From DASVNK01 sp036383895 (GTDB lineage: Bacteria; Verrucomicrobiota; Verrucomicrobiia; Limisphaerales; SXQI01), in the NCBI GenBank assembly GCA_036383895.1, contig DASVNK010000053.1:78458-142457 (forward strand): DNA of 64,000 nt, in the 5' to 3' direction. A program made the position numbers and the translations under genes. Within the stretch, counting starts at the first letter, position 1, and each line of letters begins with the position of its first letter. The notes under the pieces are model-generated. The model worked only from the letters and a program-made list of their open reading frames with translations. It was not told the origin of the DNA and ran no database searches. Shown here piece by piece: positions 63,331 through 64,000 of the stretch.

Positions 63331-64000
63331 TTTGTAGGGGACGACGTGAGGAGTCCTGCTCCCATTCCCGCCGCTCAGCGAAGAATCTTCCAACCCCTGC
63401 CTCACCACTTCGCAAAACGCATCCATACACTTTTGCCCACTAGATTTTCCTTTCACCTTTAGCCTTCCTCCTTTATTCTTTCCCTCACGCCTGCGAAGGC
63501 GAAACGTGGCTGACTAGAACCTCGCTGCCGTTTCAGCGATTCTCTATTCACCCCCGAAAGCTCAAGTGCGCACCACCGCGTACCAGCCCATCCTTCGCCG
63601 GCGGGTATACACATGAAAACCGACCTCTTTCCTCTAGGGAGCGCGCCCGTCTCGGATGCTGCGATCGGCGTCTCGCCGAACGCTCTCGCCGTCCAAACAT
63701 CAAGGAAAGGCGCGATACCACGTTTCGCGCAGCGAACGTCTCTTACGGGGCAACACTCTTGTGGCGGGACGGGGCGTCCAATCGCGGGTTTCTACATTCT
63801 ATCGATTCTTGAGAACGAACAGCGTTCCACTCAATTCCATCGAAAAAGCCCCGCAATTCCCAGTTGTGTTCGGCAGGGTTGATGCGGTTGGGCCGTAACA
63901 GGAGTGTGGCATGGCGGTGACCTGATTGTAACTTGTACGTCATGGAGTGGTACGGTTCACTGACGCCGTGCCGGAAGCGGCTTTGAAATTCAGCGAAGCG
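63331..64000. other. Right-end stretch without a convincing gene
   Basis: About 670 bases. Several short frames exist on both strands (for example 63613-63882 plus and 63743-63943 minus), but none has a start with ribosome site, a family resemblance or a clear coding bias, and they overlap each other. The minus-strand frame stays open to base 64000, so part of a gene entering from the right cannot be excluded. A small hairpin CGCCT-GCGA-AGGCG lies at about 63488-63501. Confidence 0.5.

Overview
The window reads as a moderately GC-rich, gene-dense chromosome piece from a Verrucomicrobiota bacterium, most likely near Pedosphaera/Limisphaerales (inference). The signs are a PVC-type CxxCH haem protein with a TIGR02604-like propeller, a planctomycete-type cytochrome fused to WD40 repeats, a pseudopilin with a [20 protein letters not shown] leader, many very large secreted beta-sandwich proteins, and hopanoid genes. 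I find 39 protein genes. I see no rRNA, tRNA, CRISPR array, insertion sequence or prophage.

Layout. 1-2037 (-): the first 679 residues of a very large DUF4011-type protein that runs off the left edge and belongs to a family of helicase-nuclease, putative defence proteins. 2349-9934 (-): a TlpA-like thioredoxin protein, a small secreted protein, a PVC-type cytochrome/propeller protein and a secreted esterase. 10273-17759 (-): two adjacent surface proteins, one Kelch-like and one 1803-residue calcium-repeat mosaic. 18044-22513 (+): two vanadium-dependent haloperoxidases, the second overlapping a pseudopilin gene. 22651-25841: a dimethylformamidase-like protein facing a membrane protein and RsgA. 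26187-36472 (+): three giant secreted proteins, namely a gingipain-fold protein lacking its catalytic pair, a PA14/PA protein and an M11-like metalloprotease. 36524-39970: two different Fe-S uracil-DNA glycosylases flanking a membrane protein and an exported RraA-like protein. 40038-44018 (+): a protein with five lamin-tail repeats.

44083-51789 (+) is a close-packed run: PepSY-like protein, OmpR-type regulator, sensor kinase, aldose epimerase, cytochrome-WD40 protein, squalene-hopene cyclase and HpnG-like phosphorylase. It meets, tail to tail, a nine-gene minus-strand run (59259 down to 51799): yicC, gmk, coaC-like, NtrB-like kinase, NtrC-like sigma-54 activator, a small membrane protein, hpnD, hpnK and an EamA-like transporter. 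Hopanoid genes therefore lie on both sides of the junction, and half of them are translationally coupled to a two-component system. A last giant secreted protein (59583-63278) is followed by about 670 bases without a convincing gene.

Three threads recur. Seven secreted proteins end in the same kind of 55-65 residue module finishing in R-F-[FY]-R or close to it, which looks like a sorting or anchoring tag of unknown mechanism. A textbook sigma-54 promoter lies before the gingipain-fold gene, matching the presence of an NtrC-type activator. Many genes overlap by 1-4 bases, so much of the window is organised as long operons.
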